Positions 1-11,568 of a stretch of DNA of 64,000 nt are shown one piece after another (within the stretch, counting starts at the first letter, position 1; every line of letters begins with the position of its first letter). The notes beneath the pieces are model-generated. The model was given only the letters and a program-made list of their open reading frames with translations. It searched no databases and had not been told where the DNA came from. A program made the position numbers and the translations under genes. Source of the DNA: Rhodamnia argentea (taxonomy: Eukaryota; Streptophyta; Magnoliopsida; Myrtales; Myrtaceae). Where the stretch lies: positions 2,480,001-2,544,000 of the forward strand of contig NC_063156.1 in assembly GCF_020921035.1 (NCBI RefSeq). Reading direction: 5' to 3'.

Positions 1-171
1 CTCGTTGTGCTGGGGGATCCTGTAGTACTGGTACACGTAGCATCTGTCTTCGACGGATTGGAGGAGCGCGGCCAGTTTGTGCAGGAGCGAGGTTCTGTAA
101 AGAAGCCGGAGGAGGAAGAAGACGGGGACGACGGCGAGGAGGAGCAGGAGCTCATTGTCCAAGCCCATCAT
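1..171 (-). CDS. AAA-ATPase (BCS1-like, At2g46620 type), N-terminal fragment
   Basis: The first 57 codons of a minus-strand gene that leaves the window at base 1. Two ATG codons sit in tandem (171 and 168). The peptide starts with a hydrophobic segment of about 20 residues (LLLLLAVVPVFFLLRLLY), then SLLHKLAALLQSVEDRCYVYQYYRIPQHNE. A single N-terminal membrane anchor followed by an acidic-aromatic VYQYY(K/R)(I/V)P stretch and HNE is how plant BCS1-like AAA-ATPases begin, ahead of the AAA-associated domain; At2g46620 is the closest form I recall. The Walker motifs lie outside the window, so the ATPase call rests on this N-terminus and on the neighbourhood (MIR166, SAUR32 and CRK genes near At2g46620 in Arabidopsis). 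Its CT-rich leader lies just upstream. Family inferred, not proven. Confidence 0.6.
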   Translation of the reverse strand, partial: MMGLDNELLLLLAVVPVFFLLRLLYRTSLLHKLAALLQSVEDRCYVYQYYRIPQHNE

Positions 172-447
172 GGCCCGACGAGTGATGATGGGTCGGTCGA
201 TGCGATGATGAATTGGGACGATACACACCGAATCAGCGAGTGACTTTTACAGCTGCAGAAACTCCACGACAGCGAAGCTGGATTGCCGAAACAGAGTATG
301 AACAGGTTGCGATTTGGGGTTTGAAGAAGACGAAGAAGCAAGATGGAGGGTGGGAGGTTGGAGGTGAGAGAGGTTGCTTTAATGGCGATGAAGGGAAGTT
401 AGGGGGGAAGTCTTGAGCCGGCACCTTTAATTGGTCAAAAAAGCCAA

Positions 448-450
<3 letters not shown>

Positions 451-490
<40 letters not shown>
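451..490. repeat. (GA)20 microsatellite upstream of the AAA-ATPase gene
   Basis: An uninterrupted GA dinucleotide run of about 40 bp. It lies 280-320 bp upstream of the AAA-ATPase start and reads as (CT)n on the gene's strand. This is a common arrangement in plant 5' leaders and promoters, where GAGA-motif (BPC) proteins can bind. The open frames crossing it are low-complexity artefacts. Confidence 0.9.
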
Positions 491-493
<3 letters not shown>

Positions 494-2819
494 GTAGCAG
501 CGGAGGTAGCTGTGTTGAAGTTTGGCCCTGGCGATGGCCGTGAATGTGCGACTCTTGACTTTTATTTTGGTCTTCATCTCCTTCATTTTTTCCTCTTCTT
601 TGGCCAACGTGGTCTATTTTTCTTCAGGGATTCTGTTAAAATATTACCACCGTTGCAAGCTAAACATTTAATTAGACAGCTTCTAACATTCGCTAATGAA
701 GTCGCTTTATTTTGCCAAGTCATTGAATTAGCCGTGGGATTAAGCCCGTCCCATTCAAAGACAACGAAATCCCCGTTAGCGATGTGGTTACGTTGGGGAA
801 TCTTGGGACCTTTGAGCTAGCTTAAGCCCTGCAATTCATTTTGTTGGGTGGTTTTAGGTCTCTTTCGTCTCAAAAGTTAGCTCAAAAAATCATATTATTC
901 CTCACACTTATAATTCGACCACCAATTCCTTCCACAACCGATGTAGGATATCCTCAACAATCTCTCATTGACACATCGAGTCTTGGATCGAAGCCGTAAC
1001 AACCCGTACCTCTCCCGTATGATTATTGGGTCTGAATTTATTGGTGATTTGGGCTCTAATTTCATTTGTTTCGGAGCAAATAGCGGAAGCTCGATACCTT
1101 CATATTAGGAAATCGTCGAAAGAAAGCCCAAGTCCGAACCCGTCAACATATCTAGTTGGACTCACCTTCATTGAAAAACTTAAGCGAATAATTTAGGAGC
1201 CAATTAGGATATATTAACTGCTTAAGAAGATTGATCTAACACAACTCACGCATATATCTCAACCCTATTAAAATTAGGCTACAAAATTGATGAACTTCTG
1301 GTAAGGGACAAGTCATGTGTAGAATTCAATAATAGTATATTGTGTGGCTTGATAAGTCGACGTACTAAAGTTGTATTCTTCAATGAAAAGAGAAACTCCA
1401 AAACTTTGCTTGCATTGTGATTTGGTTCGTGGCTTGTTTCCCCGTCGTTGTCTTAATCATGAACTCGTGCTCGTGCAGAAATTGTTTTATTTGATTTCGA
1501 GATGACGCTTCACACAACATTCGCGGAAGCAACTATAACTTGAAATAACATATATTCTAGCTTATACCCGAAATAGAGTACACGTGTTGAGTGTGAAGGG
1601 AGATTCTTAAAAAAATTGATATAACTTGCAAAGGCTATGCTTGATTTTTACGTAACAGTTTTGAGTGGCTGTAAAATCAATAATCTCTCGACGATTATTC
1701 TGAATTCAAATCCAAAACCAAAGCTTCATTTTGCTTATTCGCCAATCCTCTTGACCATCGTATATTACGTCTATATCCATTTCTAGTTATATGGGGTCAT
1801 AAGGTATTTTAAATATACACCAGTATTTTTTGTGGATTTTTTTAAGTAAAACTGCAATATTGAAGTAAACCACTTGCTTAATTATTGCTATAAGCAATGT
1901 ATAAGACGAACACTTCACAACGTGATAAATTTTCTGAGATAGATGTAATAAAAGTTCTAAAATTTGTCACAAAAGTGCAATTGATTTCGCTAAATTCATA
2001 CATCACGCATTATAACTCGACTCTTAGACAAATCGGTTGCGGCGCGATTTCTGCCGGACAAACTCTGAATTGTTGTCATGTGCAATGTGTCCTTTCTATA
2101 TGTAAATTGTTTAAGAAGACAACGATAATGTGTCTTGTGAAACGAGTCCTTTCTAAAAGTAAATCGTTTATGAAGACAACGAGAAAATGTTACTATTCCA
2201 ATAGCATCGGAATCGACCGAGTGATATATTAAGACAGCTCGGGACCAATCCAAAGATTTCCTTACTACACAGTCCTTGAATTTGAATACCATGTCCTTGC
2301 AATATATTCAAGCGGCTTGACTCTAACATGGGTCCGATTTGGACGAACAGACATGGTCTACGACTCTTTAGTTAGATTGAATATACGTTCATGAAATTCT
2401 CCATCGAAAGGCTTTTTTTAATCTGATTTGTAATAGAAAATGACATGTGGACCAAATTCCCGATTTTAATTTCAGGTCAAAGATAACTTTAAGACTGGTT
2501 ATATATAAGAATTGATCCGGTGAATATATGCCTACTTTCCATCCAAAGGTCCACCGAAATATTTGATATGTCCTAAAGCTTAGTCTTTTATTTAAATGTG
2601 CACCCAGCCCACAATTTATGTCCACCATATATCTTCTTTTGAACCCCCCCAAAAAAAAAAAAAAAAAAGCAGGGATTGAATCGTTAGTGTTCTTGTCGCT
2701 TACTTGAGGAACTTTAGGCACTTTCTGACCGCACAACCTTGCCCTCGTGCTTGCAAAAAGTTCACACGACTTTGCGTTAGGAAGATACAATAGAATAAAG
2801 ACATGAATATGGCCTTTTT
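491..2819. other. Intergenic, no gene recognised
   Basis: AT-rich DNA without a believable coding frame. Around 930-1010 a stretch resembles a dispersed eudicot repeat that carries the words CCGATGT and TTGACACATCGAGTCTTGG; it is seen but not bounded. A poly-A/poly-C slip run lies at about 2645-2670. Confidence 0.5.
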
Positions 2820-3125
2820 GGGAGATAAATACACCGTGAGTGCTATAATTTATATACGGCATTCACTTGAGTGTCATAACTTTTTTTTCATTCGCTTGAG
2901 TGTCATGTCGAAGCAAAATCGTTCACTTGAGTGCTACATCAGTTTTTCGGGCTTGCCACATCGGCTTTCGGCGTGCCACGTCGCCTTTTCCGACGTCCAA
3001 GTAAGCGATAGCACTTAAGTTATCGATTTTTGAAAGCTATAGCACTCAAGTGAACGAAAAAAAAAATCATTGTACTCAAGTGAACGTCGTACACAAGTTA
3101 TGGCACTTGGATTGTACTTATCCCC
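2820..3125. mobile_element. MITE with long imperfect inverted repeats (about 306 bp)
   Basis: The left side begins GGGAGATAAATACA and runs into repeated words of the type CACTTGAGTG(T/C)CATAACTT. The right side read in reverse complement begins GGGGATAAGTACAAT and runs through the same words. The two arms pair over about 130 bp, with a GC-richer centre (GCCACATCGG, GCCACGTCG). No transposase and no clean target duplication were seen. The structure fits a non-autonomous DNA transposon of Mutator type. Confidence 0.65.
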
Positions 3126-3356
3126 ATCTTGGGTCGACAGAAGAAACGTGAGTACGTTGAAAAATTCGACATTTGATTATTTGGTCTATCTAAAAACACA
3201 AACATGAATTTTTATAATGTAATAAAAATTTACCTTATCGAAAAAGTTGAAGGAAGATTAAAGGGATCATGAATTCGTGATTGAAGTGCGGGAACGTCAT
3301 TAATTTACTTTTGAATGACAATTTTCCCTCAATTAAAATCGATGACAGAAATTGTC

Positions 3357-3625
3357 GAATCGGTCTTGATCACATTGTACGGATAGTAATTCAATCCTAA
3401 ATTTTTCAATCTTACTAATTTAGTCTTAAAATTTTGCCTGAAATTTTAATATTGTTTTTCCAGCCAATTACGGTGCGTCACATATAACAACCGACGATGG
3501 TTTTTTTTTTAATGAAAATTGATCGAAAGAACATCATTAAAATTTCACACAAAAGTTTAAAATTAATTGACAAAATTGAAATTTTTATAATCGAATTGAC
3601 ATTCGTACAATATATCTAAGATTGC
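3357..3625. mobile_element. Degenerate inverted-repeat element (MITE-like)
   Basis: The left part (about 3380-3460) and the reverse complement of the right part (about 3535-3620) share the words TTGTACG, CAATTCGAT/CAATCCTAAA, AAATTTTTCAAT and TGTGAAATTTT at similar spacing around a central poly-T. It looks like an old palindromic MITE. The boundaries are approximate. Confidence 0.4.
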
Positions 3626-6446
3626 TTGGGCAATTTCACTCGGTAACGCGAGAAGAGTGAATTCTTCGGAACTACAAAGCATACTTTTAAACCTCTCTTT
3701 AAAATGGCAGTGCCAAATAAGATTATTATTAGCAATTCTTTTTTGGAAAAGTGTGCTTTTGTTGACTTTTTTTATGATTCGTTAGTGTAGCGCGCTCTAT
3801 TATTACCGTCAACATGCGGCGGCTAGTCCCACTTTGAACATGTCCACGTTGAACGAGTGCTGAGGCCGAAGTTTTCAAACCAAGCTCCTCTTAGTTTCCT
3901 CCGTATCCAAAGCGTGTACACCGCGCACATTTTCTAACTTAAGTCTTTGCATTTTATCATCATACGACATCCACCGTCTTGGATAACTTGATTAGTAGGG
4001 AATCGAGACGGACTCGACGCGCTCTACATGAACTCGGGTCGAATATAGGAGCAATTATGGAGACCCGTTCTAATACACGTGATGTGACGATTCGTGAGTA
4101 CTGGGTTCATAGGACTTGTGTGATGCTACTCATTGAATTTCAGGATTTTATACGCATACCATCCTCCAAATCGGCCTAATTTATGATTCTAATTATTTAG
4201 ATTTTTCTCTTTTTGACGAGGTTCGCCTTCATCGTACATGTGCGTCTCTTCTCTTGGTTCAGTTCTTTTCTCTTTCGATAAACTACGGGCACAAACGCAT
4301 GCTCCCGGACGGTAGATGGAATGCCATGCAAGTTCTATAAACCGATTCATTTCAAGCATTCGGCACGCGATTTAAGGATGACTGTGGCCCACGTGATATT
4401 ATTAATAGTTTGATAATTATTTAACCGCTAAAAAACAAAACACATTATCTATGAAAAGTCGCAATTTTTAAGAAGATATAATATTAGAAGTTGCAATTTT
4501 CTGAAGATAAAATGTGCTTTGATAGACTGCGTATATCAAAGCATTCATTGAAGATTCCTAATGAATGCACTTATTGAAGGCATCTATTGGTAGTGTGTAT
4601 AAGCTTATAGCATTCCCAAGTTGTTGTTTTCTCAAGGTTATTGCTATGGATAAACGCATTATCTTGACCTCTCTTGCCGTGAATAAATCATGAAGATCTA
4701 AGATCCTTTATAATGAATTCTCGCATAACTGAATTACGTTATAGCTAGCAAGCGCATGTGTCTCCAACCCGAAGTGATAGATGGAATCCGAACATGCGAC
4801 CTCCGGCTTTTGAACTGAAAATCATCCCTCCACGCTCCGACCGGCCTGAGCTAATCCCAAGGGGTTGTCGTTTCAATTCTTTGGGACTTTCACACGAAGA
4901 GAACTTGCTGAGAATTTCACTTGAGCAATGAACTTTTGTCGCACGATCACAAATATCAGGTTCCCAATCAAGTGTCGACACGTTCGGTTTCTTGATTCGG
5001 TCTCCTCCTCCTCCTCGCGGTCGCGGACAAGAGTGCAATTCTGACCGGTATCACGCCACGAGTCCCCCAAGACGTGTGTAGGAATTAGTAAATGGATGGA
5101 GACATTTTCCCTTTCCCCTTTCTGGCCATCCTTTGACGTCTTCGACAGCTCGCCCACAAAAGAAAATCCATCAATTTGCAAGATCCGTTCACTAATTATA
5201 TTGTCCTTACTAAGCTCTGGCTCCAATTTCTTCGGCCCTACATGTACAAAGATCCGGAATTCCACGGAATCCACTCGATTTATTCGATGGAGTGGCCAGT
5301 CCATCCATGGAAAAATTTCATGGTCTGTGTTCGCCATGTCTTTTTGGCTCGAGAGAAGACGAGGGAACCGTCGCACTGTGAGGTCGGTTTTCGCTCGAGT
5401 GGCGTACATTGAGATGGACTGCCACATGAAGCTCGTCTAAGAAGTTGCCGAGGCACTGAGTTTTCGTGACCCCGCCGATCGTTATCTGGTGCTTTTGGTT
5501 GGCCCGCCTCGAGCAATTTTCCTTAGAGAATGTTTAGGTTCGCAAGACGAATCACCCGAGATAATCAGTATGCTTAGCTCAATTCCCCTCGTGAGCTCGG
5601 TACCCGCCCGAGCTTTCAAGTTTCATAACGCAGAGTCTGGTGCTGAAAACCAAGAGATGGGTTAGCCCCTTCGGATCCTCCCCCTCGGCCAGCTCTGTAC
5701 ATCTCTCGCTCCCTCTCTGATCGGGGGCTTAAATTATGCAAAAGCTGCAGCTCCTGAGCCGAAGTAAAGTCACGAAAGAAGGCCGCTGGTCTGGACCACC
5801 GAGCAAAACGCAGGCGGAGCATGTGGAATTGATCCGTCAGCGAAACAGATCGTGAGCCCCGGAAGTCCCACAAAAGCTCGTAAAGTTGTATGCTTTTTTC
5901 CCCTTTCTGACTCGTGAAAAAAAATTGCCGGCTGTGAAGCGTCACACCACACAGGTGAGCAGCATTCGCAGCTAAAGCACCCAATCATCGTCATTGAACA
6001 TGGGACTGGTTGTTAATTTGGGATTCATCCTCTACTTTATCCAAGATTTTATTGAACCGTATCCTCACAAGATCAAAAGGCTAGGTTGTGAATTTAGCCA
6101 GTTGGCATTAGGTATAACCTAACCACTTAGAAAATGCACCCACAAGACCAGGAACAGTTAAATTTGCAAATGATGGTGATAGTTACTGCCAGGTCAGTTG
6201 AGAGCCCAATGCTTTCTAGCGAGGAGATTGCCAAAAGGGAGTCTAAGTTCGAGATTTTCTTAAATGCTTAAAGCAACAAGCTACTGGCCAACTAAAATAT
6301 ATTAGCTGCTTTATACCATAGTAGATCTCCAATCTAGGATTTATTCTAACACAACGCATACGTACATCAAGTCAATTAATGATCATGGTGATTACTTCTA
6401 GCAAACTAACGAACTTGTTCAAGAGTTAAATTGGCCCACTTTTTCA
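3626..6446. other. Intergenic, no gene recognised
   Basis: Short overlapping frames appear on both strands around 4745-5990 in a less AT-rich patch, but none matches a known family or has a consistent exon structure. Nothing else can be supported. Confidence 0.5.
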
Positions 6447-7171
6447 GGTAAATTGTCCAAAGAAATTCTAAACTTATTGCACTTTTGTCAATGTAGCCCT
6501 AAATTTGTTAATTTTGTCATTTGATTCTTAAATATTTTCGTGTTTTGCTAATTAAGTCGATTTAGCCAAGCTTGACCAGCAATCACTAATATGGATATCA
6601 ATCATCTTACCTTGCAACGTGGGCAATATTTATAATATTTAATTATTAAATCATAAATATAATTCAAAATTTAAAACTATTAATGTCGCCATCCTCCGTC
6701 ATCGACCACCATCGCCGGTCGTTGTCTCCAACCACCAGGGAAGAAGGACAATAAAATAATTAATTTTAAATATTTTTCATTAAACTTATATTGCATGAAA
6801 GCGTTTTAACAATATTATTTTTCTTAATAGATTACAAGAAGCAAATATTCCATGATTTGGTTAAATATAAAAGTGTTTAAGTAATATTGGTCGGGTCGAG
6901 TATGGATCATTACATTTGTATTGCATAAAAATGGGTAAAAAGAAGTTAAATGAGTCAATATGAGTCGGACCATATTCGACTCGAGATCCGTTTGACACAT
7001 CTAACATCAGCGTCGGTCTTACCATCTAGTATAGCCGACATCCACATTAACGATTTTCGGTTAAAATTGGCAAAAGTGAAAATATTTAGGACTCAATTAG
7101 CTAAATTAAAGATTCAAGACTGAAATAATAAAAGTGCAATAGGTTTAGGACTTTTTGGATAATTTTTTTCC
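6447..7171. mobile_element. Mutator-type non-autonomous element with a nested repeat
   Basis: The left arm starts GGTAAATTGTCCAAAGAAAT. The reverse complement of the right end starts GGAAAAAAATTATCCAAAAA, and both then read (T)CCTAAACYTATTGCACTTTT and further words for 150 bp or more. The centre (about 6850-7010) carries a separate repeat with TCGGGTCGAGTATGG, GACCATATTCGACTC and GTTTGACACATCTA. That second family resembles the right end of the element near 58.1 kb. The element is therefore composite, and it is a relative of the elements at 37.4, 41.5 and 43-45 kb. Confidence 0.6.
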
Positions 7172-10100
7172 TATCTTTTAATTTCTCCTTCTTTTGGAGA
7201 ATTTCAGTTAACTAAAAAGTGTGCAATGATAAACGACTCTTAACCATTGGTCAATACCCAAAAAAAAATAAGAGCCAAGCTTAGGCGATGGGTCAACTGA
7301 AGTTAAAAAGGAGGAGGCTTTCAACGTGGAAACTGGTCAGGCTCCTAAACGCCACCCGATGGGCCCGGTCGGCCCGAAGTGCAAAAAGAATAGGGTACGG
7401 TCGAGCAGTTCCGTTCTTGGGCTGGGTCCACTCATCCCGGCCCGTCAAGGCCCGATCAAATGTACACGTCAGAGATACGACTTTTTTTGCAGAAGGGATC
7501 GTGGTGCCTATGAGGGATGGGTTCGTCCACCCAACGATATTGTTAAATGAATAAATACCTTTCCTAATTTGACAAGAATTACGAGAATCACTAGCATTAG
7601 TCCCGAATCGAGTCGGTTCAAGGATCACATTACTAATTTAAGTAGCGAAGTGTCTAGTCATTTAGGGGAGTATCAACTACCAAAGTTGATGTCCCCATTG
7701 TCGGCCAATAGGGCCAGCAAGTTCACGCATCACATGCTCTTATTGCTTTTTATTTATTTATTTATTTATTTTGGGTGTGAAATTTATTTGCTGTCAATTG
7801 CATTTTCAAACATAGCAAATATTAGTGGCCACGCTTTAATTATTCCAAGCACAAGTTATGGCGACCGTCCATTTTATTATTTCACGGGTTCCCATCATAG
7901 GAATGCATGTACCTAGCACTTAGGTTATGATGAGAGAAGCTACGTGGCATTTGCCACATAAGGACTCGGGAAAATTCGATGGCCTTTTCATCATTTTGTT
8001 AGGCGAAAATGTGGTACTTGTACTACTCGAGGGATGTGGAAACGTACCGAAATCTCGTGTAGTGGGCACGACAATCGTTCCTCTGTTTCTGCACATTCTT
8101 TTCGTGTTGAATTTCTTCATCGAACTAGGCGTTAGATAAGGCCCGTAAGGAAAAAACAATTGGGTGATCGAAAATGATGAGTGGAAGATTAAATTTTCAA
8201 TGCACAACTGTTCAATCAGGTGAGATGCATTCCGACCAAAAACAAATTTAACTGAGATGAGCCGAATTCGTCGTATTTGATCGATCGATCCTTGTAGATC
8301 AAGTAAGCTAGACGGGACAATAAATGAATCTCATGCACTATCTTAGTACCATTTTCGTGGGACTAGATCTATATGGAATCTCGCAAGAAATCGCCACTTG
8401 GTAATTGAAGATGGTCCATCCTTTTGCATCCAATAAACGTGAAGTATGTCCTTCTAAAGGTGGCCTTGCGGAACGATAGGGAAAAAGAAAAGAAAAGAAA
8501 AGAAAATTCCTCCCAAAAAGCCGACTCTTTTTTAGTCAATGAGAATTAGCTTTACCTCACTTATTCTCCTCCTTTTGGAAATACAATATCCATCCACTCA
8601 TGTAATATTACAAATCTGACACATCGAATTTGCGAATAATCACGATATTTCTTTTAATTCGGCCTTACTCTAATATTAACTGAATTCACACACTCTTTCT
8701 TCATTTTTTTTTAATGGAACCAATACAATTAAGAATATCAAATTGGTGTTATCGTGACATATTTATTAAAATATAAATTTTGTCTCGCAATTTTTTTTTT
8801 TTTGTAAATTAATGCAACTCGTCACATTTAATCCAAAGCAATATTTGTTCTATAAAAAAAAAAAATCTCAAATGGGTACCTATTTACCCAAAAGTGATAT
8901 TCCTCTTACAAAAAATGCTAAACTGGTTTTTCGGGCACTTTTACTCCGAAAACAATTTTTTCACGCAAGATGTCCCAAGTTGGTACCCCGACCCGGATCT
9001 AATCACCTTTAAAATGCATACGCGAATTGTTCATGTCGGGTTCGTTATTCTTCACTTCGGATGTTGGTTACGTGTGTTAAGACATATACATTTTCACTAG
9101 AGATTGGACAGAGTGCTAATGGACCGGAGATTTAGATCAATGGTAGCGGTTCTGTTTTTTTTAATTTGATGAAAATTAAATTCGTAGTAGCCGTAATAAA
9201 TTTGGTTTTTTTTTTGTGGAAATTGATGCGAAATAAACATATCATAGATATCGGTTTGATTTTTTTTTTTTCAACATGAAAATTAATTTGAGGTAGTTTC
9301 AGATTTTTTGTGAAATCATTTTTTTTAAAGCAAGCGATCGATTTTGCCACTCTCGCTCTTATCGTAAAACTGACATTTGCAGAACAATAATGGAAAGCTG
9401 GTTGTCTCTTGTGAGGACATCCCACCTTTTTTATTGCACAAGTGGACCAGCCAATATCGCTTTTCGGCATTTTTTTCTTTTGACGCGTATTATCTGCCAA
9501 TAAAGTTCTTAAACTGTTTCATCTAAACTCTGAGGTATTCCATAGGATAAAGAAAGGAAAAATATTTTTTCTCAACTTAAGAGGGTGATGATGGGAAAAG
9601 TAAACTTCATATCATCTTCGAATGACTACTGTCGAGTAGGGTCTTATAATAGCATCCCGCGCCCGGGGTGAATTGTCGGAGCTTCGACTCCTGCGTCATC
9701 GACCCGTGCTTCGCGCAGTATTTTTGACGCGTATTATCTATCGGTGAGATTTCTTTCCCCATTAAAAGATTGATGTATAATTACTCATTATTCTTTCCAT
9801 CTATCTTCATTACTTTCCCCATCTACAAATTGCACATCTAAATTGATTTTATGCTGATTTTTTGACGTTGAAAAAGTGAAAAATTTTATTCGATGGGCTA
9901 AAAAAAAAATATCTGAACAAGGATTGTCTGTTAAAATTAAGGGATTATGTATGATAAAGTTTGCGTAGCAATATGATGGACCTTAATATACGATGAGAAT
10001 TCATCGGTTGTTTGTCTTAAAAATAGCTCGAGAAAAGTCGGATTGACTGTGATCGGTTTAAAAATGACGTTCTTGTCTACCTCGGATATGGTTTAACCGA

Positions 10101-11158
10101 GAAAAGCTTGCATAGTCATTTCGAAATCACTTAAAGAATTAACAAAAATATTGAATCTGATAATCGTATTCTTTTGTTACTTCCTACAATTCTATTATAG
10201 CAAGAGAGAGAAAAAAATTTAATGGGTACAAATATTTTCAGAATATTTGAATATCAAATTATGCCTGTCAACCCACCACGAACATGACGTGTTTGGTGAG
10301 AATTAAACCCTTTGGCGCCGGCGTAAGCCACGGTCGGGGGTTCGAAACTCTCTCAATGCGTTTCTCGGACTTAAGTGAGAGGTCCTTGCTAGTGGGCTGC
10401 GGGGCCAGCCTCTCTCTAGGTATAATCGCTGTCGGAAAGGGCGAAGCCCGATTACGACCGATGGATCCTGAATCATAAAATAAACTGATGAGGTCCTAGA
10501 TTTGACTCCTAACGATCACGTCTTGAGGCAAAAAATTAAATATTTATTAAAATCAAAGTGCATATGGATATTGGGTACAGAAGAGTCCGCGTGCGGTCAG
10601 CGGTTATTTTAAAAATCTATTCGGGGAGATGATCCGTCTAAATCTTCGTCCACTTGAACCAAACAAGGCGACCGCACTTTTCTTGGACCTACGCCGTCAA
10701 AATTCCACGCTCTGCAGCCTCTTCTGTACCATCTCTGTCTCGATGTGCTCTTGTGGGTCTGCTGACTTGGCTTCAAAAGTTCACACCTTTAGTCTTCGAT
10801 TCCATGCGTCATGTTCGAAGCCCCACGTTCAGAAAATGTCGATACCCTTTGAAGGGAAGGACAAAAAGAAGGAAAAGAAATGGGTGTTCCTTGACGCTCT
10901 CGCTTTCGAGAGTGACCAATCACATCCATTGTATCCACTGCCCACTTCTTCTTTCTCCTTTTGAGTTTGATGAAGCAAAGTGGGTGTTTTGAGTCAAGTC
11001 GAGGGATGAGCAACCACGGCCCAACATGTGTTTGATATATGGGGAAACCGAAGCTCTGTTTGGAAATTTGATTTGCGTACTGCAAAACGGTTGCTTGTAC
11101 TTCTTTGCAGTACAGATTTTCACATGCTTCCCCGATTTCTTCCATTTCGAGTATCGAT
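7172..11158. other. Intergenic, no gene recognised
   Basis: AT-rich, with simple repeats such as (TTTA)n near 7745 and AAAGAAAAG runs near 8490. Patches near 9650-9720 and 10284-10480 are more GC-rich and contain TTCGAA-type words that recall tRNA-derived SINEs, but I could not complete the A and B boxes. The last 500 bp are the probable YSL promoter. Confidence 0.5.
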
Positions 11159-11175
11159 CTATATATGATATAAAT
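11159..11175 (+). promoter_or_regulatory. Candidate TATA box of the YSL gene
   Basis: CTATATATGATATAAA lies about 400 bp upstream of the YSL start codon. It would put transcription start near 11.2 kb. A plausible leader intron donor (CTGAG/GTGAGC at 11428-11434) lies between it and the start codon, which fits a spliced 5' leader. Position and motif are seen; function is inferred. Confidence 0.4.
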
Positions 11176-11568
11176 TGTGGGTTCTTGCTCTTTGTTGTGT
11201 TGTGTGGCCTGTAGGCAAGCATTGAACGGGGTGATTTTTGTTTTCAGCGCTGCAGTTAATGCTCTGCATTGGGGGGCTCTCAGGGAAGCATTCAATTTTC
11301 TTATTTGGGTGGTGAATCAAGAGGCAAGCCCAGGAGCAGTCCCTTTTCTTTAGATATCGAGAAGGGGAAAAAAGTCAACTTCAGATCCTCGAAGAAGGAA
11401 AGAGATTTGGGTTCTTGAAGATACTGAGGTGAGCTTGCTGACTTTTCCAATTTCATAAGCTGCTGTATCTGTCTGTATACACCTGCACATTCTGTTGGCA
11501 TACTGAGATTTTGTCTATGTTCGTTGGTAAATTAGATAAAAAGCGGACCTTTCAACATATCTAATCGG

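Noticed and set aside
5616-5994. Overlapping minus-strand frames of 74-122 residues
   Set aside because: Two frames compete, neither has a recognisable family or splice context.
10284-10480. Possible tRNA-derived SINE (GGGGGTTCGAA word)
   Set aside because: The B-box is imperfect, no matching A-box was found at the right distance, and there is no clear tail or target duplication.
10789-11295. 168-residue minus-strand frame upstream of the YSL gene
   Set aside because: It covers the presumed YSL promoter and TATA box, has no recognised domain and no exon context.
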